Shown here piece after piece: positions 35,070 to 44,591 of a stretch of DNA of 64,000 nucleotides. Each line of letters begins with the position of its first letter. Within the stretch, counting starts at the first letter, position 1. Source of the DNA: CBDDBK01 sp965225715 (lineage in GTDB: Bacteria > Bacteroidota > Bacteroidia > Cytophagales > Flammeovirgaceae); NCBI GenBank assembly GCA_965225715.1, contig CBDDBK010000004.1, forward strand, positions 372,001 through 436,000, read 5' to 3'. The notes below the pieces were generated by a model, which saw only the letters and a program-made list of their open reading frames with translations, was not told where the DNA came from and did no database searches. Position numbers and translations under genes: made by a program.

Positions 35070-35435
35070 GTGATCAATAAAGAAAAAGGTCGTTTAGGAG
35101 AATACAGGGCTATTAGTTATTTAGAAAGAAAAAATTATACTATTTTAGAAAGTAATTATCATTTTAAAAAAAGTGAAATTGACATCATTGCGAAGGATAA
35201 TAGTTGTGAGACCCTTTGTTTTATAGAGGTAAAATTAAGAAGCAATTATAAATTTGGATATCCTGAAAATCAAATCAAAACTAATCAAATTTTATCCATA
35301 AAACGAGCAGCAGATTATTACTTAGAAACCTTAAAGCATTTGCCTTTATCCATTCGTTTTGATGTTATAGCTATTCAATATAACCAAATCCAAAACAGTT
35401 TTAAGATTCACCACATTCAAGATGCTTTTTCATAA
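35070..35435 (+). CDS. YraN/UPF0102-family endonuclease-like protein
   Basis: The frame extends back to 34992, but those codons overlap the preceding gene and read as a spurious hydrophobic stretch. The GTG at 35070 gives a 121-residue protein starting INKEKGRLGEYRAISYLE, the usual YraN opening. The Holliday-junction-resolvase-like core follows: ILESNYHFKKSEIDIIAKD and FIEVKLRS (catalytic Asp and Glu-X-Lys). Family members are widely conserved but poorly characterised, possibly in DNA repair or competence. Confidence 0.85.
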   Translation: MINKEKGRLGEYRAISYLERKNYTILESNYHFKKSEIDIIAKDNSCETLCFIEVKLRSNYKFGYPENQIKTNQILSIKRAADYYLETLKHLPLSIRFDVIAIQYNQIQNSFKIHHIQDAFS

Positions 35436-35480
35436 ATAATTAATACAATTATTTATAGCAAAATTATTTGTAGTTCCTCC

Positions 35481-35573
35481 ATTTGGAATTGAAAAAAAGA
35501 TTTTTGGAGATTTTTTAACTTATTGATGGTGAAAATGAACGTTTCTGAGATAAAAACAGCATTGCTGTATATA
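35481..35573 (-). repeat. Family-1 hairpin repeat, copy J (reverse)
   Basis: Reading right to left: head TATACAGCAATGCTGTTTTT, TTCATTTTCACCATCAATAA centre, and a tail with AAAAATCTTTTTTTC. The head hairpin has changed on both sides (ACAGC/GCTGT instead of ATAGC/GCTAT), a compensatory change. Confidence 0.6.
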
Positions 35574-35598
35574 CTAAAAAATTCCTTTTCTTATTTCA

Positions 35599-36351
35599 AT
35601 GATTAAATATATGGCAGTAAATTGGGAAGATTTAAAAGCAAATGGATTTAAAGTTTATGTCATTATCCCAGCTTATAATGAAGAAAAATCTATTGGTTTA
35701 GTTATCAATGATATACCTAAAAAGTGGATCGAAAAAATAATTGTAATTAATAATAACTCAACCGATAAAACCGGTGTAATAGCAAAAAGTTATGGGGCAA
35801 TTGTCTATCAAGAACCCAAACAAGGTTATGGTTATGCTTGTTTAACAGGTATAGCTTATTTAAAAAAGATGCTGTCTCCTTCGGAATTTAATAAAACTAT
35901 AGTCGTTTTTTTGGACGGCGATTATTCTGATTATCCTTCGGAGTTACCCGAGCTTGTTTTACCTATATTAAAAGAAAACAAAGATATGGTTATTGGCTCA
36001 AGGGCATTAGGTCAATCAACTAAAGATGCTATGTTGCCCCATCAACAATTCGGAAACTGGTTAGCTACCAGACTGATAGCATTATTTTATAAAGCCAATT
36101 TTACAGATTTAGGACCTTTCAGAAGTATTCGTTTTAATAAACTTATAAGTTTAAATATGCAGGATAAGACTTATGGTTGGACAGTTGAAATGCAAGTTAA
36201 AGCCTTAAAACATGGTTTAGCTTGGACAGAAATACCAGTAAGTTATAAAAAACGTATAGGTATATCTAAAGTCTCTGGTACTCTGAAAGGCAGCATCCTA
36301 GCAGGCTATAAAATACTTTGGATTATTTTTAAAACTTTATTAGGTTTATAG
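35599..36351 (+). CDS. Glycosyltransferase family 2, DPM1/polyprenyl type
   Basis: A GT-A glycosyltransferase of about 250 residues. VYVIIPAYNEEKSIGLVI and IIVINNNSTDKTGVIAK form the nucleotide-sugar site; VVFLDGDYSDYPSELPEL holds the metal-binding Asp motif; MVIGSRALGQ follows. It resembles dolichol-phosphate-mannose synthase-like enzymes that charge polyprenyl phosphate. One short hydrophobic segment lies at the C-terminus. The ATG at 35611 gives a tighter N-terminus than 35599. The upstream gap holds a family-1 repeat. Confidence 0.88.
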   Translation: MIKYMAVNWEDLKANGFKVYVIIPAYNEEKSIGLVINDIPKKWIEKIIVINNNSTDKTGVIAKSYGAIVYQEPKQGYGYACLTGIAYLKKMLSPSEFNKTIVVFLDGDYSDYPSELPELVLPILKENKDMVIGSRALGQSTKDAMLPHQQFGNWLATRLIALFYKANFTDLGPFRSIRFNKLISLNMQDKTYGWTVEMQVKALKHGLAWTEIPVSYKKRIGISKVSGTLKGSILAGYKILWIIFKTLLGL

Positions 36352-36807
36352 GAGTTTATCGCAATAAAGACGCAAAAAAAGAAAGCCACTCAATAAAAAA
36401 AGCAGCTTTCTTATGACAATTAAACCAAATAATCCTTATTTGTCTTACAAAGGTGTTTATCTTTCCTGTTTTGACAAAGTCTCTTTCGATGAACACCTTG
36501 TTTTTAACGATAGATACTGTTTTTAAACTTATTTTCCGATAAACACCCTATTTTACCCGATGAATATTTAAAAATAATTTTGATCCCTTAATCATAATCC
36601 CAAAAAATTAATCCAATTAAAAAGTTAAATTATTAAAAAATAATCCATATTTTTGAGATGAAATTGAAAATTAAATTAAATTTAAGTATAGTAATGCTAT
36701 TTTATCTGGGAAAGATTCTATTTTCACTATCAATAATAAACCCTCCAAAAATCCTTTTTTCAAGTGAAGTGACACATCTAAAATTCAACGAATAGGTTAA
36801 AGTTCTA
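36352..36807. other. Structured gene-free stretch
   Basis: A hairpin AAGAAAGC/GCTTTCTT (36379-36412) follows the GT2 gene and may be its terminator, though the U tract is short. Then come an 8-bp inverted pair AAGGTGTT/AACACCTT around 36449-36505 and two near-repeats, CGATGAACACC and CGATAAACACC. A family-1 repeat ends the region (36687-36778). No coding remnant recognised. Confidence 0.45.
36687..36778 (+). repeat. Family-1 hairpin repeat, copy B (forward)
   Basis: TATAGTAATGCTATTTTATC head and CCAAAAATCCTTTTTTCAAG tail with TGAAGTGACAC. It ends 29 bp before the biotin carboxylase frame. Confidence 0.65.
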
Positions 36808-36810
36808 TTG

Positions 36811-38298
36811 ATGAAAATAATTAAGAAAGTTTTGGTGGCTAATCGTTCTGAAATAGCGACCCGTATTATGCGGACTCTTAAAGATATGGGCTTACAAAGT
36901 GGAGCTGTTTTTAGCGAATCCGATAGGCACTCGCCTCATGTTTTTATGGCTGACCAGGCGTTTTGTTTAGGTGAATCAACAGCTTCAGAATCTTATCTTT
37001 CTCAAACAAAAATTTTAGCTGCTGCTAAAGCCTTAAAGGTTGATGCAATACATCCGGGCTATGGCTTTTTATCGGAAAATGCCGATTTTGCCCAAGCTGT
37101 TAAAGATATGGGTTTTATATTTATTGGACCAAGTCCTCATTCTATTCGAATTATGGGCAGTAAACTAAAAGCTAAAGAAGCTGTTAGTCATTATGCTATC
37201 CCCTTGATACCCGGAACAAAAAAGGCTATTGGGGATATAGAATTGGCTAAACAAGAAGCTGAAAAAATTGGCTATCCTATTTTGATAAAAGCTAGCGCAG
37301 GAGGTGGTGGAAAAGGTATGCGGGTGGTTTATAAACCTGAAAACCTAGAAAATAATATTCAAAGAGCTATAAGCGAAGCAAAATCTGCTTTTGGAGATGG
37401 GGCTATTTTTATAGAAAAGTATATTGAAAATCCTAAACATATAGAAGTCCAAATTTTAGGCGACCAATACGGACACATTATACATCTATTTGAAAGAGAA
37501 TGTTCGATTCAAAGAAGGCACCAAAAAGTTATAGAAGAAGCACCTTCTTCAGTTGTTAGTCCAGAGTTAAGAAAACGACTCGGAGATTGTGCTGTTCAAG
37601 TAGCTAAAGCCTGTAATTATTATGGGGCTGGAACGGTGGAATTTATTGTAGATAAAAGTTTTAATTTTTATTTCCTTGAAATGAATACCCGTTTACAAGT
37701 TGAACATCCTGTAACTGAAGAAATAACAGGTATTGATTTAGTTAAAGAACAGATTAAAATAGCCGAAAGAAAAAAACTAACTTTAAAACAATCAGACTTA
37801 ACTATACGAGGACATGCTTTAGAAGTAAGGGTTTATGCCGAAGACCCAAGCACTAATTTTCTACCCGATATAGGTCGTCTAAATGTTTATAAGCCACCAA
37901 AAGGAAATGGAGTCAGAGTTGATGATGGTTATCAAGAAGGTATGCAAATTCCTATTTTTTATGATCCTATGCTTGCCAAACTTATTACATATGGCAAAGA
38001 CAGACCTGAAGCCATTCAACGTATGGTCAGAGCTATAGAAGAATACAACATTACAGGCGTTAAAACAACTTTATCATTTTGTTTATTTGTTTTAAAACAT
38101 CCTCGTTTCTTAGACGGTACTTTTGACACAAAGTTTGTAGAAAATTATTTTGATTCTAAATCTTTTCAAAATACTCAGCTTACTAAAAATGAAACCCAAG
38201 CTCTTTTGGCTTTAATTAATCATTTATCGGAAAAAAATAAAAATGCCTTACCTGACAAATCAGATAATACTTTATCCTTGTGGGCAATTAAACGATGA
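36811..38298 (+). CDS. accC: Biotin carboxylase subunit of an acyl-CoA carboxylase
   Basis: A 495-residue ATP-grasp enzyme that carboxylates biotin on a carrier protein. KVLVANRSEIATRIMRTL opens the fold; AIHPGYGFLSENADFA, ASAGGGGKGMRVV (ATP loop), HIEVQILGDQYG, ECSIQRRHQKVIEEAPS, MNTRLQVEHPVTE and YDPMLAKLITYG follow. All catalytic motifs are intact. The length exceeds E. coli AccC by about 45 C-terminal residues, as in Bacteroidota acyl-CoA carboxylases. No biotin carrier or carboxyltransferase gene is adjacent, so acetyl-CoA versus propionyl-CoA use is open. Confidence 0.88.
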   Translation: MKIIKKVLVANRSEIATRIMRTLKDMGLQSGAVFSESDRHSPHVFMADQAFCLGESTASESYLSQTKILAAAKALKVDAIHPGYGFLSENADFAQAVKDMGFIFIGPSPHSIRIMGSKLKAKEAVSHYAIPLIPGTKKAIGDIELAKQEAEKIGYPILIKASAGGGGKGMRVVYKPENLENNIQRAISEAKSAFGDGAIFIEKYIENPKHIEVQILGDQYGHIIHLFERECSIQRRHQKVIEEAPSSVVSPELRKRLGDCAVQVAKACNYYGAGTVEFIVDKSFNFYFLEMNTRLQVEHPVTEEITGIDLVKEQIKIAERKKLTLKQSDLTIRGHALEVRVYAEDPSTNFLPDIGRLNVYKPPKGNGVRVDDGYQEGMQIPIFYDPMLAKLITYGKDRPEAIQRMVRAIEEYNITGVKTTLSFCLFVLKHPRFLDGTFDTKFVENYFDSKSFQNTQLTKNETQALLALINHLSEKNKNALPDKSDNTLSLWAIKR

Positions 38299-38346
38299 AC
38301 TAATTATAAATGATAAATTATAAAAGAAGGGTACTTTCTTTAATTA

Positions 38347-39660
38347 TTACAATTTCTCAATCAAGCTTTTTAGCTTTTTACTTTCATAGGCTCTTCCATA
38401 TTGTTTGTACAGTGCATTGCTGCTAATAATATCAAGATTTTGGGTTTTTATCCATTTTTTTATTAGAAACTCTAGATAATCGTAAATAGCTCTGTCTTGG
38501 TCTCTGGAAAAGTTTTTACCTGCTTGGCATTTTTTTATAATCTCACCGTTTTCACTATCTCTTGTAGATATGGAAATAATGGGTTTACAAACAGCTAAGT
38601 ATTCGTATATTTTTCCGGGTACATGTATTTTTTCATTTTTATATTTTGGATTAATAAGTAATAATATGCTGGAGGAATATAAATAGCCAATAGATTGTTC
38701 ATGAGTCACATAACCTGTTTCATCTAAATTATTTTCAAGATCAAATTCTTGAATCGTTTGTTTAACTTCAGGGGATAAAAACCCAACAAATCTTAATTTT
38801 AGAGGTAAATCCGGATAATTAATTTTTATCTTTTTTAAAACATCAAAAAAAACATCTGGTGCATAATAATCCGGCATTAATCCTGTATAGGTTATGATAA
38901 ATTCAGTCTGCTTGTGAGAATATTTATTTTTCAAAAATAATTGTTCATCATAACCCATCGTATGAACATGGATTTTATTTTCAATAGTTTTTTTACTTTT
39001 TTTGATCAACAAAGATTTTGAAGATTGACAATGCGTCATGATCATATCGGTTTTAGATAGTATTTTTCTTTCATACCATTTGTCTATGACATTGGCTAAT
39101 TTTGTACGATAAAATTTTTTAAGATATGATATTTCTGTCCAATAGTCATGCATGTCGGCTATCCAAATAATGTTTGAAGAGCGCTTTAAATTGAGACCGA
39201 TAAGATGAGAAGAGTGGGGGGGACCTGCAGTTATAATTTTTGAAATGTGGTATTTTGAGATGATTTTATTAGCTTTTTTGATAGCATGTTTATTCCAGCC
39301 GCGTCTGGGATCTGGAAGAAAAAAATTACCTCTTATAAATCGGGCTACTTTTTGTAAAAAAGTTGGATTTGGTTCGTCGCTTAAACCACTTTTTGGTATT
39401 TTTCCTTTACCAATATATTTTTTATAAAAGTCAAATAATTCGGAAGTATCTGTTCTAAATGTTTGTAAAGTATCTGGTATTAATGTTAATAAAGAATAAT
39501 CTCTAACCCAATAAGTTGCCTTTTTTTCATCAATAGTAATAACATAACATTTGATACCCAAGTCCGAAAAATGTCTTGTAATATCCAACCACCTTTGTAC
39601 CGCAGAACCACCACAAGGCGGCCAGTAATAATTAATAATTAAAATAGAAGTTTGAGCCAT
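38347..39660 (-). CDS. GT4-type glycosyltransferase
   Basis: A 437-residue GT-B enzyme. SILIINYYWPPCGGSAVQRW opens the acceptor domain, WIADMHDYWTE sits mid-domain, and FIITYTGLMPDYYAPDVFF starts the donor domain. VPGKIYEYLAVCKPIISIS supplies the family's donor-site motif. The protein likely extends a surface polysaccharide. Single gene, convergent with the biotin carboxylase gene. Confidence 0.85.
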   Translation of the reverse strand: MAQTSILIINYYWPPCGGSAVQRWLDITRHFSDLGIKCYVITIDEKKATYWVRDYSLLTLIPDTLQTFRTDTSELFDFYKKYIGKGKIPKSGLSDEPNPTFLQKVARFIRGNFFLPDPRRGWNKHAIKKANKIISKYHISKIITAGPPHSSHLIGLNLKRSSNIIWIADMHDYWTEISYLKKFYRTKLANVIDKWYERKILSKTDMIMTHCQSSKSLLIKKSKKTIENKIHVHTMGYDEQLFLKNKYSHKQTEFIITYTGLMPDYYAPDVFFDVLKKIKINYPDLPLKLRFVGFLSPEVKQTIQEFDLENNLDETGYVTHEQSIGYLYSSSILLLINPKYKNEKIHVPGKIYEYLAVCKPIISISTRDSENGEIIKKCQAGKNFSRDQDRAIYDYLEFLIKKWIKTQNLDIISSNALYKQYGRAYESKKLKSLIEKL

Positions 39661-39996
39661 TTTTAAATATTTTTACCTTTATAGTTTAATCAATTTATTT
39701 TCAGATTTTTATCTTTCATTATTCATCCTTATATTATTATTATTTAGATAAACCTAAAATTACACCATTTGTCTGTATTGGGCATTATTTTGAGGTTTTT
39801 ATAGTCATCTTAAAAAAAAGGATTTTTGGAGGTTATTAAATATTTTCATTTTAAAAATGAATCTTTGGTAGATAAAAAATAAAACTTCCAAATATTTTTT
39901 ATTTTATTAGCATATAGAATTAAAAATAAATTAAATTTTGCAAATCAAGCTAAAAAAAAGTATTCAATTTTTCATGAATCATTAAACCAATATATT
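39661..39996. other. Gene-free stretch between divergent genes
   Basis: AT-rich, containing a reverse family-1 repeat (39798-39880). It must hold both promoters, for the glycosyltransferase and the GNAT gene, but none is obvious. Confidence 0.35.
39798..39880 (-). repeat. Family-1 hairpin repeat, copy H (reverse)
   Basis: Tail motif TTTTTATAGTCATCTTAAAA, then AAGGATTTTTGGAGG and a hairpin TTTTCATTTTAAAAATGAA. The head is eroded. Confidence 0.5.
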
Positions 39997-40458
39997 ATGC
40001 AGAATTTTAATATTAGGAAAGGGGAAAAGTCTGATATAGAACAGGTTTTTAAATTAATAAAAGACTTAGCCTTTTTTGAAAAAGCACCTGAAGCAGTTAA
40101 AAATACACCAGAAAAGATGCTTATTGATGCTTTTGGAAAACATCCTATTTTTCATTTTTTAGTCGCAGAGGTTAATAAGAAAGTTGTTGGAGTAGCTGTT
40201 TTTTTTATATCTTATTCTACTTGGAAGGGTAAATCAGCATACCTTGATGATATTGTCGTGGATGAAAATCATAGAGCTAAAGGAATTGGCAAGGCTTTAA
40301 TGGAGGCTTTTTTTAAACAGGCTCGTGAATGGGATGCTCAAATGGTACATTGGCAAGTTTTAGACTGGAATCAACCAGCTATAGATTTTTATAAAAAGTT
40401 GAATGCGCATTTAGATGAAGAATGGATCAACTGTAAACTTTATAAAAATCAATTTTAA
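39997..40458 (+). CDS. GNAT-family N-acetyltransferase
   Basis: A 153-residue acetyltransferase. The acetyl-CoA site is DENHRAKGIGKALMEAFF (consensus Q/RxxGxG/A), with YLDDIVVDEN before it and NQPAIDFYKKL after. Sequence style resembles diamine (spermidine/spermine-type) acetyltransferases. Its stop overlaps the next ATG (TAATG), coupling it to the WbqC-like protein. Confidence 0.9.
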   Translation: MQNFNIRKGEKSDIEQVFKLIKDLAFFEKAPEAVKNTPEKMLIDAFGKHPIFHFLVAEVNKKVVGVAVFFISYSTWKGKSAYLDDIVVDENHRAKGIGKALMEAFFKQAREWDAQMVHWQVLDWNQPAIDFYKKLNAHLDEEWINCKLYKNQF

Positions 40459-41120
40459 TGATTTCTAAAAAGAAAATTCAAAACCCTGTAATAGAACTCC
40501 ATTATTTGCCTAATATTTTTTACTGTAGTTTATTAACCCAAAGTCCTTTTTTCTATATAGAAGCTCAAGAAACCTTTAATAAACGTTCTTTCCGGAATAA
40601 GACTTTTATTCTTGGACCTAATAAAATACTTCGTTTAACTGTACCAATAAAACATGGTACAAAATACTATATGATCAATACTTTAGAAATTGACTATGCT
40701 CAACCTTGGTTTATTAAACATTGGCATGCCATTGAATACGCCTATAAAAAAGCCCCTTATTTTGATTTTATAGCCCCTTATTTTAAAGACATTTTTTTTG
40801 AAAAGAAAAAGTATCTTTTTGACTTGAATTTATCTTTTTTAACTTTAATTTTTGAATTACTTGAGTTGCCCCTATCTTTTGAATTAACAAAGCATTATGA
40901 AAAAATACCTCAATATTCTATAGATTGGCGAGAAAGAATACATCCTAAAAAAATAATAGAAGCGACTACAATACCTTATCAACAACTTTTTGGGGATGCT
41001 TTTATTCCAAATTTGAGTATTTTAGATTTATTATTTTTAAAAGGACAGGAAAGTATTGAATATTTAAGAAAAACAGATATCAGTAAATTAAATTTGAAAA
41101 TACTAAAAAAAATAATATAA
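40458..41120 (+). CDS. WbqC-family protein
   Basis: A 220-residue protein starting at an ATG that overlaps the GNAT stop by one base. IELHYLPNIFYCSLLTQSPF and FNKRSFRNKTFILGPNKILR, then LTVPIKHG, are WbqC-family blocks; NTLEIDYAQPWFIKHWHAIE follows. WbqC-like proteins sit in O-antigen and glycolipid clusters and are thought to act in sugar modification, but the reaction is not settled. Coupling with an acetyltransferase fits amide formation on an amino sugar, which is an inference. Confidence 0.8.
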   Translation: MISKKKIQNPVIELHYLPNIFYCSLLTQSPFFYIEAQETFNKRSFRNKTFILGPNKILRLTVPIKHGTKYYMINTLEIDYAQPWFIKHWHAIEYAYKKAPYFDFIAPYFKDIFFEKKKYLFDLNLSFLTLIFELLELPLSFELTKHYEKIPQYSIDWRERIHPKKIIEATTIPYQQLFGDAFIPNLSILDLLFLKGQESIEYLRKTDISKLNLKILKKII

Positions 41121-41422
41121 TTTTGAATTAACCAGATAGAGATCGGAATTTTTTTTAAAAGTAATGATAACCAAATAATTATTTTTTTAAAATTTTGCCA
41201 AAGTTCCCAAACTAAATTGCTATTTTCTACAATGTAAATTTTTAAAATTTTGAGAGTATCAATTATATATCCAATTCATTAGTTCAAGAAAAACGAATTC
41301 TATTCAAAAAAAGTTGGGACGTAAAAAATCGCAAAATAAGTCTGAAAAGGCAACAGATTAAACAGCCCACCTTTAGGGTTTAACTTTATTTTATACAACA
41401 TTACCGAATATCTTTTTTATTT
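41121..41422. other. Gene-free stretch with a family-2 repeat
   Basis: Lies between convergent genes. The main content is the family-2 repeat at 41290-41380; the rest is AT-rich with no recognisable gene or terminator. Confidence 0.4.
41290..41380. repeat. Dispersed repeat, family 2, copy 2 (inverted relative to copy 1)
   Basis: Contains ATTCAAAAAAAGTTGGGACG, then AGATTAAACAGCCCACCTTT, the reverse complement of the copy at 28570-28640 with scattered differences. Confidence 0.55.
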
Positions 41423-43162
41423 TCATTCTATTTTTTTTAAAATATTAGATATTTCTGGAAAAAGAAAAATAGCTTTATTAATAATTTTATCTTGATGTAC
41501 TATTATAGAATAATAACTTTCTTCACCCCAAAGTTGACGAGCTATTAATGCCTTGGTAAAAGTTAATATGTAGCGGTAAGATACGCTTTGGAGCAAGGCA
41601 TTTTTTTGAATGTATAAACCCTGATGTCCCATAAAAACTATTAAATCATGTAATATAAGATTTTCAAATTTGGAATCAACTTTAAAAGTTTCCAATCCCA
41701 TGTTTTCTAATTTTATTCGATATTCGTTAGCAATTTTAAAACTAAACTCATTAAGAATATTTTTTTGAATGATTTCTTTTAAAAGTGGACTATAGTAGTT
41801 AGTATCTATAGCCATAAAATAATCTGGAATGATACCCCCTTTCCCATATACTTTTCTTCCATTTTGAGTATAAAATAGAGCAGAACTATCAAAATTAATA
41901 TTGTCTTTTGTAAAAAACTCACCTGTTTCAAATCTTTTTAGCAAATCATTGGTATACTTTTCTTTATTTTTATAAGGTTTTTGAATACATCGTCCGCTGG
42001 GTGTATAATATCGAGAAATTGTTAAGTTTATTTTAGAACCATCTTTAAAATTAAACGATCTTTGTACCAATCCTTTACCAAAAGAACGACGTCCCAACAC
42101 TAAAGCTCTGTCATTATCTTGTAAAGCACCTGCTAATATTTCTGATGCTGAAGCCGAGTATTCATCTATCAAAATGATAACATCACCTTCTACATAAGTA
42201 CCTTCTTGATTTGTTTTATATACATCATCAAAATAATCTTCTCTTCCATCTGTATAAACGATTAAAGTATTCGATTTTAAAAATTCACTGGCAATGTCAA
42301 CGACACTCTTTAAATATCCACCTCCATTTCCTCTAACATCAATAATGAGTTTATTTATTCCATCAGCTATCAACAGGTCTATTATTTTTTTGAATTCTTG
42401 ATGTGTTTTGGCGCCAAAGCGAGAAATTTTAATGTATCCAATTTGTTTATCTGAAATTTTAGTAAAATTAACAGTAGTTATCGGTATTTGATCTCTAATA
42501 ATTGTAAATGTTTTAAAATTAGCTTGTTGGGCACTTCTCAAAATACCTATATTAACTTTAGTGCCTTTTTCACCTCTAAGAGTTTGAATAACTTTTAAAT
42601 TATCAATTTCTTTGCCTACAAAGGGATTACCATCAACTGAAATAATTTTATCCCCTGGCAAAATTCCAGATTTTTGAGAAGGACCTCCTGAAATAACATT
42701 AATAACAAAAACAGTATCTTTAAAGATGTTAAACTCTATACCAACACCTCCAAAATTGCCATCTAGTGAGGGTTGTGTATTATCAAAATAACTCGCAGGA
42801 AAATATTGGGAGTACGGATCTAATCCATCAGTTATAGTTTGTATAGCTTTATCAGAAAGATTATTTAAATCAGTAGAATCTAAATAATAATTGTCTATAT
42901 AGTTAATAATTTTCTCGAGTTTATTGTTAGATTCTTGAAAAGCAAGTTTAGGGCCAGGTAAGAAAAATTCTATTCCTATCCAAAGACCTAAAAAGAAAAT
43001 GACCGAGGTATAAAGAACATAAGTTAAAAGACGATTAATTTCCCTGAATTTCATTGAGATACTAAATTTTTTGACTATTTTTGATACTATTAGCTGATAA
43101 TTTAACGCTCTTCTATTTCGTAGTAAAAATTTATAGTAATTTTCTAATAGGTAACTTAACAT
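41423..43162 (-). CDS. S41-family C-terminal processing peptidase
   Basis: A 579-residue periplasmic serine protease with an N-terminal membrane anchor (about 44-64, VLYTSVIFFLGLWIGIEFF). A PDZ domain (about 130-215; GGVGIEFN, GPSQKSGILPGDKIISVDG) precedes the S41 core: VRGNGGGYLKSVVDIASEF, LIDEYSASASEILAGALQD with the nucleophile Ser, and RSFGKGLVQ with the general-base Lys. It trims C-termini of periplasmic proteins. Length and order match Bacteroidota S41 proteins. The start at 43162 leaves a 40-residue cytoplasmic tail; the ATG at about 43054 is an alternative. Confidence 0.92.
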   Translation of the reverse strand: MLSYLLENYYKFLLRNRRALNYQLIVSKIVKKFSISMKFREINRLLTYVLYTSVIFFLGLWIGIEFFLPGPKLAFQESNNKLEKIINYIDNYYLDSTDLNNLSDKAIQTITDGLDPYSQYFPASYFDNTQPSLDGNFGGVGIEFNIFKDTVFVINVISGGPSQKSGILPGDKIISVDGNPFVGKEIDNLKVIQTLRGEKGTKVNIGILRSAQQANFKTFTIIRDQIPITTVNFTKISDKQIGYIKISRFGAKTHQEFKKIIDLLIADGINKLIIDVRGNGGGYLKSVVDIASEFLKSNTLIVYTDGREDYFDDVYKTNQEGTYVEGDVIILIDEYSASASEILAGALQDNDRALVLGRRSFGKGLVQRSFNFKDGSKINLTISRYYTPSGRCIQKPYKNKEKYTNDLLKRFETGEFFTKDNINFDSSALFYTQNGRKVYGKGGIIPDYFMAIDTNYYSPLLKEIIQKNILNEFSFKIANEYRIKLENMGLETFKVDSKFENLILHDLIVFMGHQGLYIQKNALLQSVSYRYILTFTKALIARQLWGEESYYSIIVHQDKIINKAIFLFPEISNILKKIE

Positions 43163-43269
43163 ATTAGAATTATCTAAACTTCCAATGTTAAAGATAGGTT
43201 AATACCTCCAATTTCATAATTGTTTTACATATTATTTTTTTAAATTTATTCAATTAACAATTATTAAAA

Positions 43270-44268
43270 ATGAAAGCATATATTGAGCTCCACCTAACAA
43301 TTCAAGAGTATACTAATGCTAATAAAGCTTTACAAAAAACTCTGAATAATTTCCAGAAATATCTTGGGACAAATACTGTCTTATCCGATGTACGAAAGCT
43401 GATAGATTCTTCTATACCTAGGGAGGATTATACTTATGCAAATAAAGTAAAGGAAAAATCTATCAATAAACTATATCCTTATTTATTGCCTAATAAGACT
43501 AAATCAGTAAAAAGTGATCCTATAAGTTTTACTATTTGTAATGAAAATAAGCAACATGAAGTAAGACAAGTTAAAAATCACCAAAAAGTAATTTATGCTC
43601 ATAATTGGCATATTTTACCAAATATATTAAATAAAAAAGAAAATAACTTGTTATTGATTCATCTTCATGACTTTCCACTTTTGACTCCAAATCTTAATTT
43701 AAAAATAAGTTATAGAAAGGCTTTTGAAGCAGCTAACTATATCTTTGTGCCTAATGATAAATTAAAAGAATACGTTATGGTAAACTTTGGTGTTCAACCA
43801 TATAAAATCATAATTATTCATAATGAGTATAAAAAAATTATTCCATCTATTAATACATATAAATATAGAACCAAGAAAAATCATAAAGTTATTATATTAG
43901 GAGATTATTTAAAATACAACACTAAACTACATTCATTTTTAAAATACCTTATCAAACAGAAGTATACACCTCTTTTATTTGGAAAAGGGATTCGACTTAA
44001 AAACATTATAAAATATTACAGTTATTCAAATATAAATATTAATTTTTTTGATCATTTAGATTTTAAAACTTGGCAATTATTGCACGAAGATGGACATGTC
44101 TATTATTTGGATATCAATAAATTTAAGTCTGAGGCTAATTTTGAAATAATGGAACAACAGTTAGATATGGAACGCTTATTTCTTTCTGATTTTAATGATA
44201 TAAATTTTAAAATAATGGACTATGATATTGATTATTATATCCATTATCATGCTACAAAAAAGTGTTAA
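43270..44268 (+). CDS. Possible glycosyltransferase-like protein
   Basis: A 332-residue protein without signal or membrane segments. The central part, KVIYAHNWHILPN, LLLIHLHDFPLLTPN, then ANYIFVPNDKLKEYVMVNFG and KIIIIHNEY, has the rhythm of a GT-B acceptor domain (HNWH, VPND.L, HN.Y), but the donor-domain motif is poor and the C-terminus is short. I infer a diverged or degraded glycosyltransferase; it could be another Rossmann-like protein. Transcribed away from the S41 protease gene. Confidence 0.5.
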   Translation: MKAYIELHLTIQEYTNANKALQKTLNNFQKYLGTNTVLSDVRKLIDSSIPREDYTYANKVKEKSINKLYPYLLPNKTKSVKSDPISFTICNENKQHEVRQVKNHQKVIYAHNWHILPNILNKKENNLLLIHLHDFPLLTPNLNLKISYRKAFEAANYIFVPNDKLKEYVMVNFGVQPYKIIIIHNEYKKIIPSINTYKYRTKKNHKVIILGDYLKYNTKLHSFLKYLIKQKYTPLLFGKGIRLKNIIKYYSYSNININFFDHLDFKTWQLLHEDGHVYYLDINKFKSEANFEIMEQQLDMERLFLSDFNDINFKIMDYDIDYYIHYHATKKC

Positions 44269-44591
44269 GCGAAGCATAAAAAATATTGAAACATCTACCA
44301 GTTTTATGATAAAAGGGGCAAAATCTTGTAGCTCATGGTATTAAAGTTCAAAAACTATCTTGAGTTTCAATAAATATTTCATATAGATATTTGAGGATAA
44401 TCCTGTCACTTAAAAAAGGATTTTTAGGAAATTTAACTCATTGGTATTGAGAATGAAAACTTTTACTCTAATTGTTGTATGACCTTTGCTTGCAAAACAT
44501 TTATTATAAACACTCCATTTGGTAATCCTAGTATTTGCTTTTCTTCTTTTGATTTATAGTCAACTTAATATTGTAATTCACTATAAGCAAT
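44269..44591. other. Gene-free stretch with a family-1 repeat
   Basis: Between convergent genes. Apart from the reverse family-1 copy at 44398-44470, nothing is recognised. Confidence 0.35.
44398..44470 (-). repeat. Family-1 hairpin repeat, copy G (reverse, no head)
   Basis: CTGTCACTTAAAAAAGGATT, then TTTAACTCATTGGTATTGAG and AATGAAAAC. CTCATT/AATGAG can pair. The head hairpin is missing. Confidence 0.55.
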
